Of a stretch of 64,000 bases of DNA, positions 1 to 10,838 are shown piece by piece. The position numbers and the translations under genes were made by a program. The stretch is taken from positions 103,950,501 through 104,014,500 of the forward strand of contig CM060881.1 in NCBI GenBank assembly GCA_030762935.1. The letters are read 5' to 3'. Position 1 is the stretch's first letter; each line of letters begins with the position of its first letter. Origin of the DNA: Hymenopus coronatus (Eukaryota > Arthropoda > Insecta > Mantodea > Hymenopodidae). The notes below the pieces were generated by a model. That model was not told the DNA's origin and searched no databases. It saw only the letters and a program-made list of their open reading frames with translations.

Positions 1-57
1 ATAAAATTTGCTGAAAACATTTATGTAATATGTGCTATGAAACATAGTAACTGAACT

Positions 58-185
58 ATTTTTCGGGCTGATATAAAAAGAAATAATTGTTGCTTAGATT
101 CGAACAGCGGTACCTTGACTTTATCAGCATGTAGACATTGTGAAATTTTAACCACTTGAGCTACTCTGGTCCTGCGAGAATGTGC
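58..185 (-). repeat. tRNA-derived SINE fragment
   Basis: Reverse-strand tRNA-like promoter: GAGCTACTCTGGTCC (complement of an A box) and GATTCGAACAGC (complement of a B box), about 75 bp apart. Degenerate, with no credible cloverleaf, so a SINE head and not a functional tRNA. Confidence 0.4.
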
Positions 186-960
186 TTCTGAAAATCTTGT
201 CTAATGTCTACACGTGACTACTGTGGGAACCATGAATGACAAACATTGTGTTCATATTGTAAAAGTATACACATTAGTGGAGAAAATAAATTGTTTCAAC
301 AAGGTGCGAAACGAAGACCACACGGACTAATATCCTAAGCTAATCTAAGCTTCGAACTTCTGAGATCTTTTGTTCTTTTGTGGCACGTAATACTAGTGCG
401 CAGCTTTAAGAAGTCCGTGAATCAGACGAAAATTTACTGACACGAACTTTAGATGCTTGTGGTGAGGTTTATTTCTTCGCAGACATAACCTCTGCAGGGA
501 TGTTGCAGATGGTCACATTGGGCAGTTCCTCTGGTGACCTGTTGTTTTCTGTTCTCCTGATATTGTATTTTTTCTCCAAGTCTCTTTCTATTTGCCTCTC
601 ATGTAGAGATGAAATGCTTGAATGCACTCTCCTGTCTCTTAATACTTTTATGTAGGTACTATTGTTTTACTATAGAGCCAGTTGTTCATTTTAATTCATT
701 TGAAGTTCATTTGACACAATAATAATACTGCTTTTCAAATTGTGAGCTCTGCCCACAATTGTAATATGTACATACATTACACATCAATGTATGATACACT
801 GTATTTTAGAAACCCCTTCGAGGGTTATGGAGAAGCGTATCTCTCAGGTGTTAAATGCAATTTTTAATAAAACGTTCTGCGTTACACCTACATGCTAATT
901 GTACATTAGATTTATTTTATTTGTCAGTGCGAATACACCATAATGACTAAGGCAGTAAAT
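186..960. other. Flanking DNA, nothing recognised
   Basis: No gene-like frame and no clear repeat seen; AT-rich intergenic sequence. Confidence 0.4.
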
Positions 961-964
961 AAGA

Positions 965-1250
965 AGCCTTCAGTGGGGGGACAACACGTAACCACAGAAT
1001 AAAGAACCTAGAACGAGTAGTCAGCTCGTGGTAGGCATGAACATGAGGAAGTGGATGATATGAAATAAAAGCAAAATGGATGAAGGAAAGGTGATGATGG
1101 AGCAATTGGTGGAATTAGAAGCGAAAGAAATCGGAGGACCTGGAGAAAACCCGTCGAAATCCCACATGCGGGCTCTTGGAATCAAACCTGGGCCACCTGG
1201 GTGAGAAGCGAGCAGTCTAACCACCCAGCCGCTTTCAGAGACTATTCAAG
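965..1250 (-). repeat. tRNA-derived SINE (family S1)
   Basis: The tRNA head reads on the minus strand from about 1250: GGTTAGACTGCTCG (A box side) and CCAGGTTTGATTCC (B box). The body shows 'CGGAGGACCTGGAGAAAACCC' complement features and CACAGAATAAAGAACC near 1000. The same body is found at 1565-1935, 32315-32620, 42985-43225 and, in plus orientation, 62333-62583. Confidence 0.7.
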
Positions 1251-1274
1251 GAAGATTCAAAGTATGAATGATAT

Positions 1275-2010
1275 GTTTTATCATTATGAATGATATCTTT
1301 AATGTACAGTAATGTAATCCAAATTGTTAGAACCATTTTTGAGAAAATAAAAATATTTGATATTTTCCCATGTAAAGTTTTGTTTGGGGTGGGGAAGTTT
1401 TCCTTAAAAGTTTCATGTTGCACCCTTGAAAGATACTAAACTCAAAAACTTAGTTCAGTGCTTTACCAACTGTTCGTTTTTGGCTTATATTCTTCACAGG
1501 CACCTGAACGCACGCCCTCATTAACGCTCAGAAATGCTTCTATAATGGTTTCGTTTTTGGATAGTGTAATCGGCTTATCCTCCCCGTAATTGAAGCACTG
1601 ACACCCCCTAGGATTTATAAGCCAATTCCTAGTTGTCAGAAGTCTGTTGGGGAGCCTACGGCACGAAACCACAGAATGGAGAACCTGTTACGAGGGATCG
1701 GCCCGTAGCCAGGCATTAACATGAGGAAGTGGATGATACGAAATGAGAATTGATGATTGGAGTGATTATGATGATTTAGCAATTGGTGGCATGAGTGGCG
1801 GGGGAAACCAGAGGACTCGGAGATACCAGCTCAGATGCCGTTTCGTCCACCACGAATCCCACATGTGCGCGTTTGGGATCGAACCCGAGTCGGCTAGATG
1901 GGAGACGAGCGGTCTAACCACTGAACCAAGAATTTTTTGGATGAATGCAATACCTTCTCTACATACTATGTACATTGTTCATGCGTGCTAGAGGACGTCA
2001 AAAGAAAAAG
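1275..2010 (-). repeat. R-family repeat, interrupted by a SINE
   Basis: 1275-1490 matches the R consensus in reverse (GAACCATTTTTGAGAAAATA, CCATGTAAAGTTTTGTTTGG, GAAAGATACTAAACTC), and 1930-2010 is the R head (AATGCAATACCTTCTCTACA). The S1 SINE at 1565-1935 separates them. Confidence 0.7.
1565..1935 (-). repeat. tRNA-derived SINE (family S1), near complete
   Basis: Minus-strand head with A box TGGTTCAGTGGTTAGAC and B box GGGTTCGATCCC (complement around 1880-1930), body with GGGGAAACCAGAGGAC, tail CGGCTTATCCTCCCC complement. Inserted in the R copy at 1275-2010. The plus-strand open frame at 1743-1991 lies inside it and is not a gene. Confidence 0.75.
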
Positions 2011-2737
2011 AAGATATAGGTAATAATGAATATATAGTTAATTAATGGATGTACAAGCAAAATATAATATTTGTTAAATTTCGCGATGGAGGCCGGTAGT
2101 GTATCCCATCAGCTTACATTTCTCTCTATCTTGTTTTCCAAAGCTTATATCACTAAATTTTTATTAATCTGTCCTCTCTGTGAGTTTATCGAGTTGGTTG
2201 TTGAAATTAGATTTGGGAACATAACGACACTGAAATTAGTTGACCCTATTCTCGTCACGACACAGAAAAGGTTACGCAAGCAATTAGCGCAGGACGGTAA
2301 TTACAGTTCCTTGTGTACAGAGCGCGCCTCGTCCATCCATCATTCGCCAACCGTTACACATGCGGAATGAGTTCCTCTTCATTTGTTATTGATGTCGCGT
2401 TCTTGCTTTCCAGACACTCTATGTAAATTCAAGATCTATGCCCAGTAATGTGATTGGATAACACAAGAAATTTAATCTAGCACATGGTTTCCAAATGGTA
2501 TAGTCCCAGAGAGGCAACTTTACAGTAAATCTCACCTGGTACCAAATAGTATGAAAATATTTCTTACTTTCACAGAAAGTATTATACTTTTTATTCAACA
2601 CGTTTTAGTATTCAAGTTATTAAATGTATTTTATGGATAAAATATTTGGTGGGTGCGCTCAAATTTGTTCAGAAAAATTTATAGAAGTAATTTACTATAT
2701 ACTGATAACTAATTACAGTGTTAAAATCGAATAAGAA

Positions 2738-2950
2738 TTTATTACGTTCTCTACATAGTACACAGGCAAAGAAATTATTGCTCTCCTGCCGAAAATTCGA
2801 TACCAAGATTTCACCGGAAATATGTTTTGAGGTCTCTGCGTTCAAAATCATTTCCAGGAAAAGGTCTGTGTGCGTCAGTGGACAGCATAGCTCAAAAACT
2901 AAAAGACCATTAATACCAAACAAACTTAGATACTAAGTTTCATATCCAAG
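2738..2950 (+). repeat. R-family repeat, head fragment
   Basis: Matches the first 200 bp of R: GTTCTCTACATAGTACACAG, AAAATTCGATACCAAGATTT, CACCGGAAATATG, GGACAGCATAGCTCAAAAAC. Confidence 0.7.
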
Positions 2951-2954
2951 GAGA

Positions 2955-4030
2955 TGCTCCCCTCCCGTCAGGGCCTACTACGGTAGGTACGGGTTTGGTA
3001 GTCCCGAGCCGTCCCTGACTCCCTCGTGTGAGCAACCTTTGAGGGATGAGGGAAATCGTCCGTCAAAACGCCCCCTCACGTGTAGGCCATGCTTGGAGAG
3101 TCGTATCTGTGGAAGGGGTTCTCCTTGGTTGAATGTTGCGTATCTGAGCTAGTGCTTCTGACCATCAGTAACTGTGGAATGTGCGCAACCTCAAGCACCG
3201 CTTTTGTTTCTGCTTCACCTAAACGGAGGCTAGGTACCAACCCTTCCCTAGTCAATCGGCCAGGGCTAGGTATTATACCGAACACCAGGGTGAGTGGAGC
3301 AGCTCGCCGCTTGCTATATCCGCTCTGTATCCCTGGCACCCTAATGGGGTGTCCCCTCGTTGGGCTCCGTGGCGTTTGGAGAGCACTGGGGTATTAATTA
3401 AGAGCATCACTTATGGCAGCAAAAGCACGCAAAAATACAGTTTAGTATTCGGAAATGAAGTTGTCGAGTAGAGTGGTTCTCACTACTTATTGATTACGCA
3501 ACAGAGGAAGGTAGGACATTTACGTCGGTTAGCCCATATGTGATTCAAAATGGCCTGGATAAAATAGCTGGTCCAGTAAAGTCGTGCCTTCGATCTCGGA
3601 ATGATACGCTCCTAGTTGAAGCACTGTCCATATCCCAAGCAGCCAATCTGTTGAGAATCAGTACAATGGGCAGCTACCCAGTAAAGGTTGAGAGGCACAA
3701 GACAACTCCTAGCGCTTTGCACTGTTTGTCAATTGGGATTCTCCGGAATCTTGCGATACAAAGTGTTAGCTGTGTACAGGGTTCAGCGGAGAGTCATTGG
3801 TGAATTAATGCCTACCCATACCCTGTTCCTTACTTTTGAGCGGGTAAGATCTTCCACAAGAAATTAAGGCAGGGTAAGAAGCCAGCAAGGTCAGGCCATG
3901 TATCCCGAACCCTTTCAGTGCTTCTAGTGTCAGCGCTTTGGGCACATAGGCGAGTTTTGAGGTGGTCAATCTACATGTATCACAAGTGTAATCGTCATGC
4001 ACGATGGAGGTTGCACTTCCACTCCCTCTT
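2955..4030 (+). mobile_element. Non-LTR retrotransposon relic: 5' region and degraded ORF1 (gag-like)
   Basis: GC-richer than its surroundings. About 3580-3800 translates to a gag-like stretch (NDTLLVEALSISQAANLL...GSYPVKVERHKTTPS) of the kind found in LINE ORF1 proteins of I/Jockey-type elements. Near 3910-3950 a broken CCHC zinc knuckle is visible (C-F-stop-C-Q-R-F-G-H-I-G). Stops and frame changes show it is dead. The upstream segment (2960-3400) is probably its 5' UTR; downstream it breaks off before any reverse transcriptase. Confidence 0.6.
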
Positions 4031-4214
4031 GCGTCAACCGCAATTGTAAACCTCCATCTAGTTCCCTGAATTTTCCTCGTTTTTCAGAGAAAAGAGCCAT
4101 CCAGGACTTAGAGTGAATGAGAAGGTGTCCTACATCACAAATAAAATGCACATGTTGCGTTTTCTGGTAATAGCTTTTGAAGGCCTGTTTTGGACCAACT
4201 TTGTTGAATTTTCC

Positions 4215-4635
4215 ATTACTGGTGTTCCGTAAGTTACACAAAAGCTTACTACACAACAAATGTAGATCTCTAAAACAAACATTATAAGTCCTATACATTT
4301 TTGTTGCAGAGTTCACCGTTTCCGAGATATTTCTTGTTATTGGTTTCAGTTTTAAACTATGCATCGTCTCAAAAGGGGTCACCTTTTGTGTCATTTCTCT
4401 TCCGATTTTGTGGCAATGCAAAGCGAACAGGACTTCAGTAGTCCAATTACTGCCCAGCTTTTAAAATATTTGACTATTGCTTTAGCCTAGTATATTCCCT
4501 TCTGCTTATACGGAACTAAGGAATTAGACCAATTGTGTTCATGTTTATCTCGCTTAACATGATGTAGACAGAAGAATAATCTGTTCTAAGAATAGTTTGT
4601 GTACAGAACAAGTAGAGACAGTCATGTGAAAAATG
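4215..4635 (+). repeat. R-family repeat, tail half
   Basis: AAGCTTACTACACAACAAAT, GAGTTCACCGTTTCCGAGAT, CTTGTTATTGGTTTCAGTTT, TTTAAAATATTTGACTATTG, ending GTAGAGACAGTCATGTG. Diverged. Confidence 0.65.
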
Positions 4636-4639
4636 TCTG

Positions 4640-5250
4640 TAAATGTGTGTGTTCGTGTGTCAGTATGTCTGTGTTTCTGTGAACACAGTAGCTCAAAAAC
4701 GAACATTTTGATGTTCTCAAAAACAGCTCTTACGATTTTAATGTACTACTGTATACTAAAGTTATTTACAAGATAAATAAATGTTTATTTTGAATTATCT
4801 GAGAATAGGCTGTGGAGACCTCTTCATTATGGATGAATTTGGCATTTAGACAAAAACTTACTACAAAAAATGTAGATCTCGTTAAAATACACAATTTATG
4901 TCATTTAAATGTTTTTCGTGGAGTTGGCCACTTTTTAGATATTACCTGTTAAAAGTTTTAGTTTTACAATACTTGAAACTTTTCTCTTAAGGGAATTTTC
5001 TAGCTCCTAGCAATGCAAACAAGTGGATTACAGCCACATTGCAACCAGGTTTTAAAATATTTGACTATGGTTTTAACTTAGTGTATTCCCTTATTTCCTT
5101 CCTACTTACGAAGAAGAGACTAATAAGACTATTTGTGTTATTGTTTATCTCGATTTTTATGAGGTAGATAGAAGAATAAGCGTTTTAACTGCTATTTGTT
5201 ACAGAGATGTTGCGAAAATCATGTGAATGAAACACATCATTTTTTTTAGA
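4640..5250 (+). repeat. R-family repeat, nearly full length but internally deleted
   Basis: Begins in the TG-rich tract (GTGTGTGTTCGTGTGTCAGT) and CACAGTAGCTCAAAAACGAA, then ATTATCTGAGAATAGGCTGT, ending GTTACAGAGATGTTGCGAAA and GTGAATGAAACACATCA. Confidence 0.7.
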
Positions 5251-6070
5251 AAATAAATTAGATAAACAGAAATATAATATACAGTTTACCTAGTAGAAAA
5301 ATATAAAAAGCATTGCTAAAATTATATTATGTAGCATAATAGCGCAAAGAGACAATAGACATACATACTAAGTGTTGCAGAACTCAATGGGGATATTTTA
5401 ATTTAAAACCTCTCATACCGGTGGAACTGGCATGGGCGACTTTACCCTATAACTTATCATCGGGGAGAGTGAGCGGGCCGAGCTGATTGAGATTAGTACA
5501 ACGGAGATTGCTCACGCCAGTTGTCCACTCAGCACTTTTAAATTAAATAGCCCCGTTCTGTAACTCTTAGCTTACAGAGGCATATCTGTACACGTCAAAT
5601 ACGGCAATACACCTGGTAGAAGCAACATAGTTCCTGTGAATCTCGATGCTAGATGAATCAATTACCGTTTTTGGCTTATGAAGTCCCTTAATTGTTTTGG
5701 ATGTCATTTACTCAACACTCTGCGTGTCACGCGTCAATTTGTACTTTATTTACAAAGCTAAAATGTTGCCGTCTCGAACCACAGAATAGCACAGTCTTAA
5801 ACTGAAGTAATCAAGCCATCGGTTTTTGAGGAGCACTAGATCTGCTTTCTGGTAGCCAAAATGGAGACTTACATTAAGAAGAATTTGCGGGCATGCATCC
5901 CATGAATGATAGCCCTAACCACGATGCTGTAGTGGTTTGCCGTAGTGTTTTTAGGATAGACAAATATCTGCAATAACGCAAATAACAGATCTAGCACTAA
6001 TGTTTTTACTACCTTTACTTGTAAGGTAGATCCTTCATGCTAGCATATCACTTGATGACATTATAGTTTT
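5251..6070. other. Flanking DNA without recognised features
   Basis: No gene. Around 5395-5545 two AATTTAAA-type ends flank a GC-richer core (TTTAATTTAAAACCTC ... TTTTAAATTAAATAG), possibly a small non-autonomous DNA element. Confidence 0.3.
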
Positions 6071-6074
6071 ATGG

Positions 6075-6365
6075 ATAGGTAGTGTCAGACTGAAAAATTC
6101 AATGCCATAGCCGGGATTTGAATCAACGTCGAGAAATTCAATGCTATGCCGGCATTTTGCCATGGTAATTCAGTGGAAGAGCAGCCGGGAGATCCATGGT
6201 TTAAATCCCGTGGTTCAATTTTTTAAGGTTGAGAAATTCAATGCTATGCCAGCATGTAGCTATGGTAGCTCAGTCGAAGCGCAACCGGCTAGAAATCGGG
6301 AGATCCGTAGTTCAAATCCCGGGTATGGCATTGAATTCCTCAGTCTGACTCTACCTATCCAACTC
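6075..6365 (+). repeat. tRNA-derived SINE with tandemly duplicated segments
   Basis: Clear tRNA-like head at about 6262-6325: A box GGTAGCTCAGTCGAAGCGC and B box TAGTTCAAATCCCGG. A diverged copy of the same head precedes it (GGTAATTCAGTGGAAGAGC ... GTTTAAATCCCG, 6165-6215). The junction motif GAAATTCAATGCTATGCC occurs twice (6132, 6233). Outer ends show TCAGACTGA and TCAGTCTGA. Confidence 0.6.
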
Positions 6366-7250
6366 CTGTCCAACACATGGCTAGTGTGAAAAAAAAAACA
6401 ATTAAATCATAGTACTATATGTTTTTGAAGAAGCTCCTTTTTAATAGATGCCGTCGCTAAAATGTTAACCCTGTTCTGTCCCATTACGCTGCTTAAGTAA
6501 GACATTACTCTTTTCAAGCAAAAGAAGCTTCTCCCAACACTGCAACTTATGGAAAGCATTATTGACAAGAACTGATTGTCGTAGTAGACAAACTCGAGAA
6601 TTTCTTAATCTCTGAAGGGAAAACATTTTCTAAAGGCATTGGAATATTACTTTATAATGTAATGCAGTAGTTATTAGCGCCTAAAATGTGCATTATAGCT
6701 CTATAGTTTTCTGTTTCTTTAAAACACACTTTTATTAGTGCAGCACTAAATTTTTAGCGCAAACGTTCTAGTTGACTTCTCAGAGACTCAGGGAGAGTCC
6801 GTCAACAATCGAAACGGAAAGCAAATTTACTATATGCCCGTATTGATGTACAACGTATGTACCATTCCAGCATCTGTATTAGTATTTTCCTTATTGTTAC
6901 TACCGGGCGCAAATACTTGTAACTGTGATCATGACATCTAAAGGCAGGCTAGCTCAGGAGTTGCCTGCCCTTCGTAGACAAGCGAAATTGCCTTTGCGTG
7001 TACCAGTATCTAGCGTTCAAAGCATCGCTCTTTCCTTCCAGAACAAAGCAGACCTCTCGTATTTTTAAGAACCTCATTGTTTAAATACTTCTAGCTATAC
7101 GGAATATAATATTAAATTTTGCTTTGTTAAATATGTTTTTAAACATATTTTTTAAATGATTAGGTTAGACTTAACCGTGTTCGTTCATGAGGCCTATGTG
7201 ATTGTTGTATTTACCAAGTGAAGAGTGACACTGTTTGACAATAAAAATAC
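6366..7250. other. Flanking DNA, nothing recognised
   Basis: AT-rich, no credible coding frame and no match to the repeat families seen elsewhere in the window. Confidence 0.35.
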
Positions 7251-7254
7251 AACT

Positions 7255-7340
7255 ACTAGCACTACTACTACTACCATAATTGCTGCTACCACTACCACCA
7301 CCGCTAGCACCACCACCACCACCACCACGACTACTACTTT
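7255..7340. repeat. (ACC/ACT)n trinucleotide microsatellite
   Basis: Runs of CTACTACTACTACC and CACCACCACCACCACCACCA. The Gly/Ser-rich frame on the minus strand is a translation of this repeat and not a gene. Confidence 0.85.
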
Positions 7341-7344
7341 TTAA

Positions 7345-8121
7345 GCTGTACAAGGAAGTATCTTCGATATCTTGATCGTAGGGCCCCCCAAAGTCTCACA
7401 TCTTCAAGAGTCCATCAGAAAGGTGAAGCTTTGCACATAGTAGACATGTCTGAATTTGAGGACATTGTATTGGAACATTAAAACTCTTTCCACAGATTGT
7501 AGTCCACTTTCGTTTTTCAGCTGATAATGTGTTTAGAGACCAAGGGTACTTCCTAATTGACGGTATATTTACTTTTTTTTTTTTTTTTTTTTTGACATTC
7601 CTGATGGTAAGTGAACAACATATTGTCCATAGGGCAGCACACATCAATACCTTTCACCATACTGAAAACTGCAGTTTATGTCCGTGTGGTTAGTCATCAA
7701 ATCTCAGTATCAATCGCCCGTTTAATGACGTACATCATAATCATGGAATGGAGAATGTGCTCTAAGGCTTCCTTCCAGACCAAAGTTTTTTAACAAATTA
7801 TATACTGCGTTTTGAATAAATGTCCAAATATTGGCACTAAGGTCTGATTGTTAAACTGCGGATATATAACTAGTTTTATTTATATCTTCACTTATGTTTC
7901 TTTTCAACAAGAATGTATTAAATTCCAGTAATAATGGTTAAAATGCTCTAATACCAAATCTTCGTGCTCAAATCCGGCGGAGAATATGGATATTTTTTGG
8001 ACATTAAAATCCCTAGCATGGCTTCCTTCAGAAGGAAAGTAAAGCGGTTAGTCACGGTAATGGTTATTTACACATCAAGAAAAAAGTATACCTAACAGAT
8101 TTGACTTGAGCCGACTTAATA
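7345..8121. other. Left flank of the Polinton, nothing recognised
   Basis: AT-rich host DNA containing a 23-T run at about 7571-7593; no gene. The Polinton target site CACCTT lies at its right edge. Confidence 0.4.
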
Positions 8122-8127
8122 CACCTT
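8122..8127. repeat. Target-site duplication, left (CACCTT)
   Basis: CACCTT directly abuts the outer end of the left TIR and recurs immediately outside the right TIR at 26281-26286. Six base pairs is the length Polinton integrases produce. Confidence 0.95.
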
Positions 8128-8260
8128 AGTAGTATATGCCCCTCGGTAGGCAGACGCCGCCAACACGTCACTGGCGCCAACCAAGGGATTCCCCCGTCCT
8201 TGAAGGAATTCCCCCTGTCGCCAAATGACTTGTCTGGCGGAGATCTACCTTGCCGAGGGG
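8128..8260 (+). repeat. Polinton left terminal inverted repeat (133 bp)
   Basis: Matches the reverse complement of 26148-26280 at all 133 positions; homology stops at the next base on both sides. It is far more GC-rich than its surroundings. It has internal symmetry: CCCCTCGG (8139-8146) faces CCGAGGGG (8253-8260), and a near-central palindrome TCCTTGAAGGA lies at 8197-8207, so a single strand could fold back. Confidence 0.97.
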
Positions 8261-8676
8261 CTTTTTTTTATTTATATTTTTTTACATTTGTATTATATTA
8301 TATAAGCTTTTTAATAACAATGATAAAAATGTTAACAATAAGAATTTTTTATTATATTGATATATTGATTTTTACTTACATCTATATTAAAAGGTTACTA
8401 TATGATATAAGCTATTTTATAACAATGATAAAAAGGCTAATAATAAGAATATTTTTATAGGTTTATATGTTGAATAATAAAATGCAATATTAGATAAAAG
8501 GTTTTTTACATAATTAGCTTTTTTAATAAAAATAATAACTATGATAAAAATAGAAAAGTTTAATGACAATGAGAATGCTATAGATAATTAGTTTTAATAA
8601 CACTATAATGTATATAAAATAATAGCGAGTAAAAACAAATATATAAAATGATGTCTACAGAAGCATTTTTATTAAA
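8261..8676. other. AT-rich left subterminal region with degenerate repeats
   Basis: No convincing gene. A block of about 50 bp around 8303-8352 (ATAAGCTTTTTAATAACAAT then GATAAAAATG) recurs at about 8406-8455 and more weakly near 8512-8560, giving a degenerate tandem spacing near 100 bp. It lies between the left TIR and the stop codon of the last minus-strand gene, so it probably holds 3' UTR and polyadenylation signals; origin-related repeats are possible. Confidence 0.5.
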
Positions 8677-9558
8677 TTATTGTTTTCTGTTTAAAAATAT
8701 AACTTTGATAAATGTTGTACATAAAGAGGAATATATTCCACACTCGTCTCTTCCTTCTTCTTCCTTTTCTTCTTCTATCTTGTTATAACTTTCGTAAATG
8801 AGTTTGGCGATGGAATTGTCTCTATCAATTTCTTCTTTTAAGTCACGAGTATTAACTTCAAAATGCAAATGAGAAAAGTTTTTGTCTATTTCTTGATTTA
8901 ATTTTGGTATGAAAAGAGCACCCACTAAAACACTTTCGTAGTTATCTTCCTGCAGAACGTTGTATACACCATGTCGTGTCACTAACTGATCAAGGCAGCA
9001 ACGGTTGTCGGATGATATTGTCACTCGTGCCTCTCCTGCCGTCGTAGCCAATCTGCAAAGTTTAAATCGAATATTAAATATATCTGTCTTTTTTGAATCA
9101 TCGCATATATTTTCTGTGTTTATTGTAATTTCCACTGTTTTCACGCTGCCAAATCGTGTGATGTTAGTTGATAATGTTTCAAATATTTGTTCTTGATAGA
9201 ATCCATAAGTATTAACTTTTTTGTTATAATCAAAAGTTAATCTAGCAAATATATTGTTTCCTAGATCAATAGGTTCTGAAATAATAGACATCTTACCGAG
9301 TGATAAAATATTAAGAAAGTGTAATTCTTTTATACGGTTTCTAAACTTGATTTTTTTGCGCATGTGCTACACGAAGTACATGAGCAATTAAGGTATCGCA
9401 TTTTTATAAACAATATTAAGCAATTAGCAAAACATAGTAATATAAAAATTAATACATAAGTTAAAATTAAACTTTCATAGTTCATGATTGAATATATACT
9501 GCTTACCTTTGTATGAAGTGTAATCCTTTTTATTTTGCGTTTTTTTTTTTGCAGACAT
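8677..9558 (-). CDS. Polinton accessory protein, spliced, unknown function (about 216 aa)
   Basis: I do not recognise this family. Exon 2 (9275-8677) is a long open frame. Upstream, a short exon starts at an ATG at 9558, encodes a lysine-rich start (MSAKKKTQNKK...), and ends at 9507 before a consensus donor (AAAG|GTAAGC). An acceptor (TATTATTTCAG|AACC) at 9276-9277 rejoins the long frame in phase, removing a 231-nt intron and giving 216 residues. An unspliced reading could start at the ATG at 9363, but its N-terminal part would be encoded by intron sequence. The protein is mixed alpha/beta with an acidic EEEKEEEGRDE patch and a hydrophobic C-terminus. It is the leftmost gene and starts 9 bp after the stop of the 109-aa gene. 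The splice model is inference; the open frame is directly visible. Confidence 0.6.
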
Positions 9559-9567
9559 CTTTTTTCT

Positions 9568-9897
9568 TTAAGTTTTTTCTTTTTCTATTTGGTGGTGGTT
9601 TTTTTTTTTTTTAGTAAATACGTAGTCGTCGTCTTCAGTATATGTTAGGTAATAATTTCTTGATTTATTTAAAAAACTTACTTTCTCTTGACTCATATCT
9701 TCAAAATTGTTATTTAAAAATAAGTCTCTACCATCTATTTTAACAATTACCCTTCTTCCATACTTCGTGTTTACAATTCTTGCTTCTTCTATGAGATATG
9801 GTTGTCCCCTGGTAAGCTCGTCTGCAGTTAGTGGTTTAGTGGACTTCCCACGTTTGTTAAGGTCGGTGAGAAACCTCATTTCTTCCAAGGCGTCCAT
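9568..9897 (-). CDS. Small basic protein, possible OB-fold ssDNA-binding protein (109 aa)
   Basis: An intact 109-codon frame from an ATG at 9897. The central segment (about residues 28-60: PYLIEEARIVNTKYGRRV..VKIDGRDLFL) has the look of a five-stranded beta-barrel. It resembles small invertebrate mobile-element proteins with a 'Y-x-I-x-x-A-x-x-V-x-T-K-Y/F-G' signature that I take to be OB-fold-like. The C-terminus is a lysine/histidine tail (KKKKNHH). A ssDNA-binding role beside PolB would make sense for a protein-primed replicon that displaces a strand, but this is inference from sequence character. It sits between two genes that appear to be spliced. Confidence 0.6.
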   Translation of the reverse strand: MDALEEMRFLTDLNKRGKSTKPLTADELTRGQPYLIEEARIVNTKYGRRVIVKIDGRDLFLNNNFEDMSQEKVSFLNKSRNYYLTYTEDDDYVFTKKKKNHHQIEKEKT

Positions 9898-9935
9898 AGC
9901 TGATAACTGATGGTAGCTAGAAGATACTGTGCTTT

Positions 9936-10763
9936 TTATACATCAGAATCACGTTTTATACACGTGACCAGATGTTTATGAAGAAAGAAGCAGATTTCAT
10001 AATAGTTTCTAGGTGTGGCGCAAATCATGTATTCTGTGAAGCGTGAGTAAGACGTATTATTTATACCTTCTGACGATTCTGCTGCTGTGTCTTTTATATA
10101 GTTAATGTATGCCATTATAAGATTTGTTATTTCCTTGGATTCTTTAGTTTCATGATAAAATATATCGTTTACAATAGGGTAAAGTTTTGATAAATTCATC
10201 CATTCTTCTTCAATTAGTGATAGGGATATCTGTTTATCTCCTTGATACTGTTTTAAGATTATATTTTGGGTGCCAAATACATATTTTATATCCAAATGTA
10301 ATTCCTCTGTTAAATTACACTTCCATTTGAAATTTTCCTTTTTGGATCCAGTATCAATGCAATTAATACAATGAATCAAATTTTTCCAGTCGTTTAGGTT
10401 ATATAGCATTATACCACGATGTTCACCACATTTGGAAATAATTATGCGTAAATCGTAAGGATATTCCGGAGAAAATCCTACACATAAGATTTTCTTTTGT
10501 CCATGGTCTAAAAAATAAATGTTACTTCTTATACCAATAAGTGACGTGTCGTTGTTTTCGTTGTTTTCGTTGTTTTCGTTGTGATTTTTTGATACTGATT
10601 TGTTGTCTTCATTTTCAGCGGTTTTTTGTTTTTTAGCGTCTGTAGACCTATAAAAAATAAATGTGTTACATTCAGAACATTCATCTATATTTTAATGAGA
10701 ATTACGTTTTTATACATGGTATTTTTATTCTATTGTAATGTCTACTTACATCTTTTTCAGCAT
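9936..10763 (-). CDS. Polinton accessory protein, spliced, unknown function (about 241 aa)
   Basis: The open frame runs from 10691 down to 9936, but the first in-frame ATG in it is only at 10409, leaving about 95 codons of coding-like sequence without a start. Splicing resolves this. ATG at 10763 opens a 14-nt exon ending at 10750 before donor GTAAGT, and an acceptor after a pyrimidine tract (TTTATTTTTTATAG|GTC) at 10648-10649 joins it in frame. The intron is 102 nt and the predicted product 241 aa. The N-terminus is Lys-rich, then an Asn/Glu run (NENNENNENN) encoded by a GTTTTCGTT-type microsatellite at 10550-10580. The rest is globular, with CINC and a C-terminal HKHLVTC segment. I recognise no family. 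The gene begins 75 bp after the preceding stop. Confidence 0.6.
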
Positions 10764-10838
10764 GCAATCCGATGTCGGGCTTTTAAGAGACGTAACCTTT
10801 TTCTGTCATCAGCGCTTTTTATACTGAATACATACATT

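Noticed and set aside
3089..3397. Long open frames on both strands in a GC-rich stretch
   Set aside because: They lie in the probable 5' UTR of a degraded LINE, with no domain signature and low-stop composition explained by GC content.
7171..7353. Gly/Ser-rich small protein on the minus strand
   Set aside because: It is the translation of a trinucleotide microsatellite.
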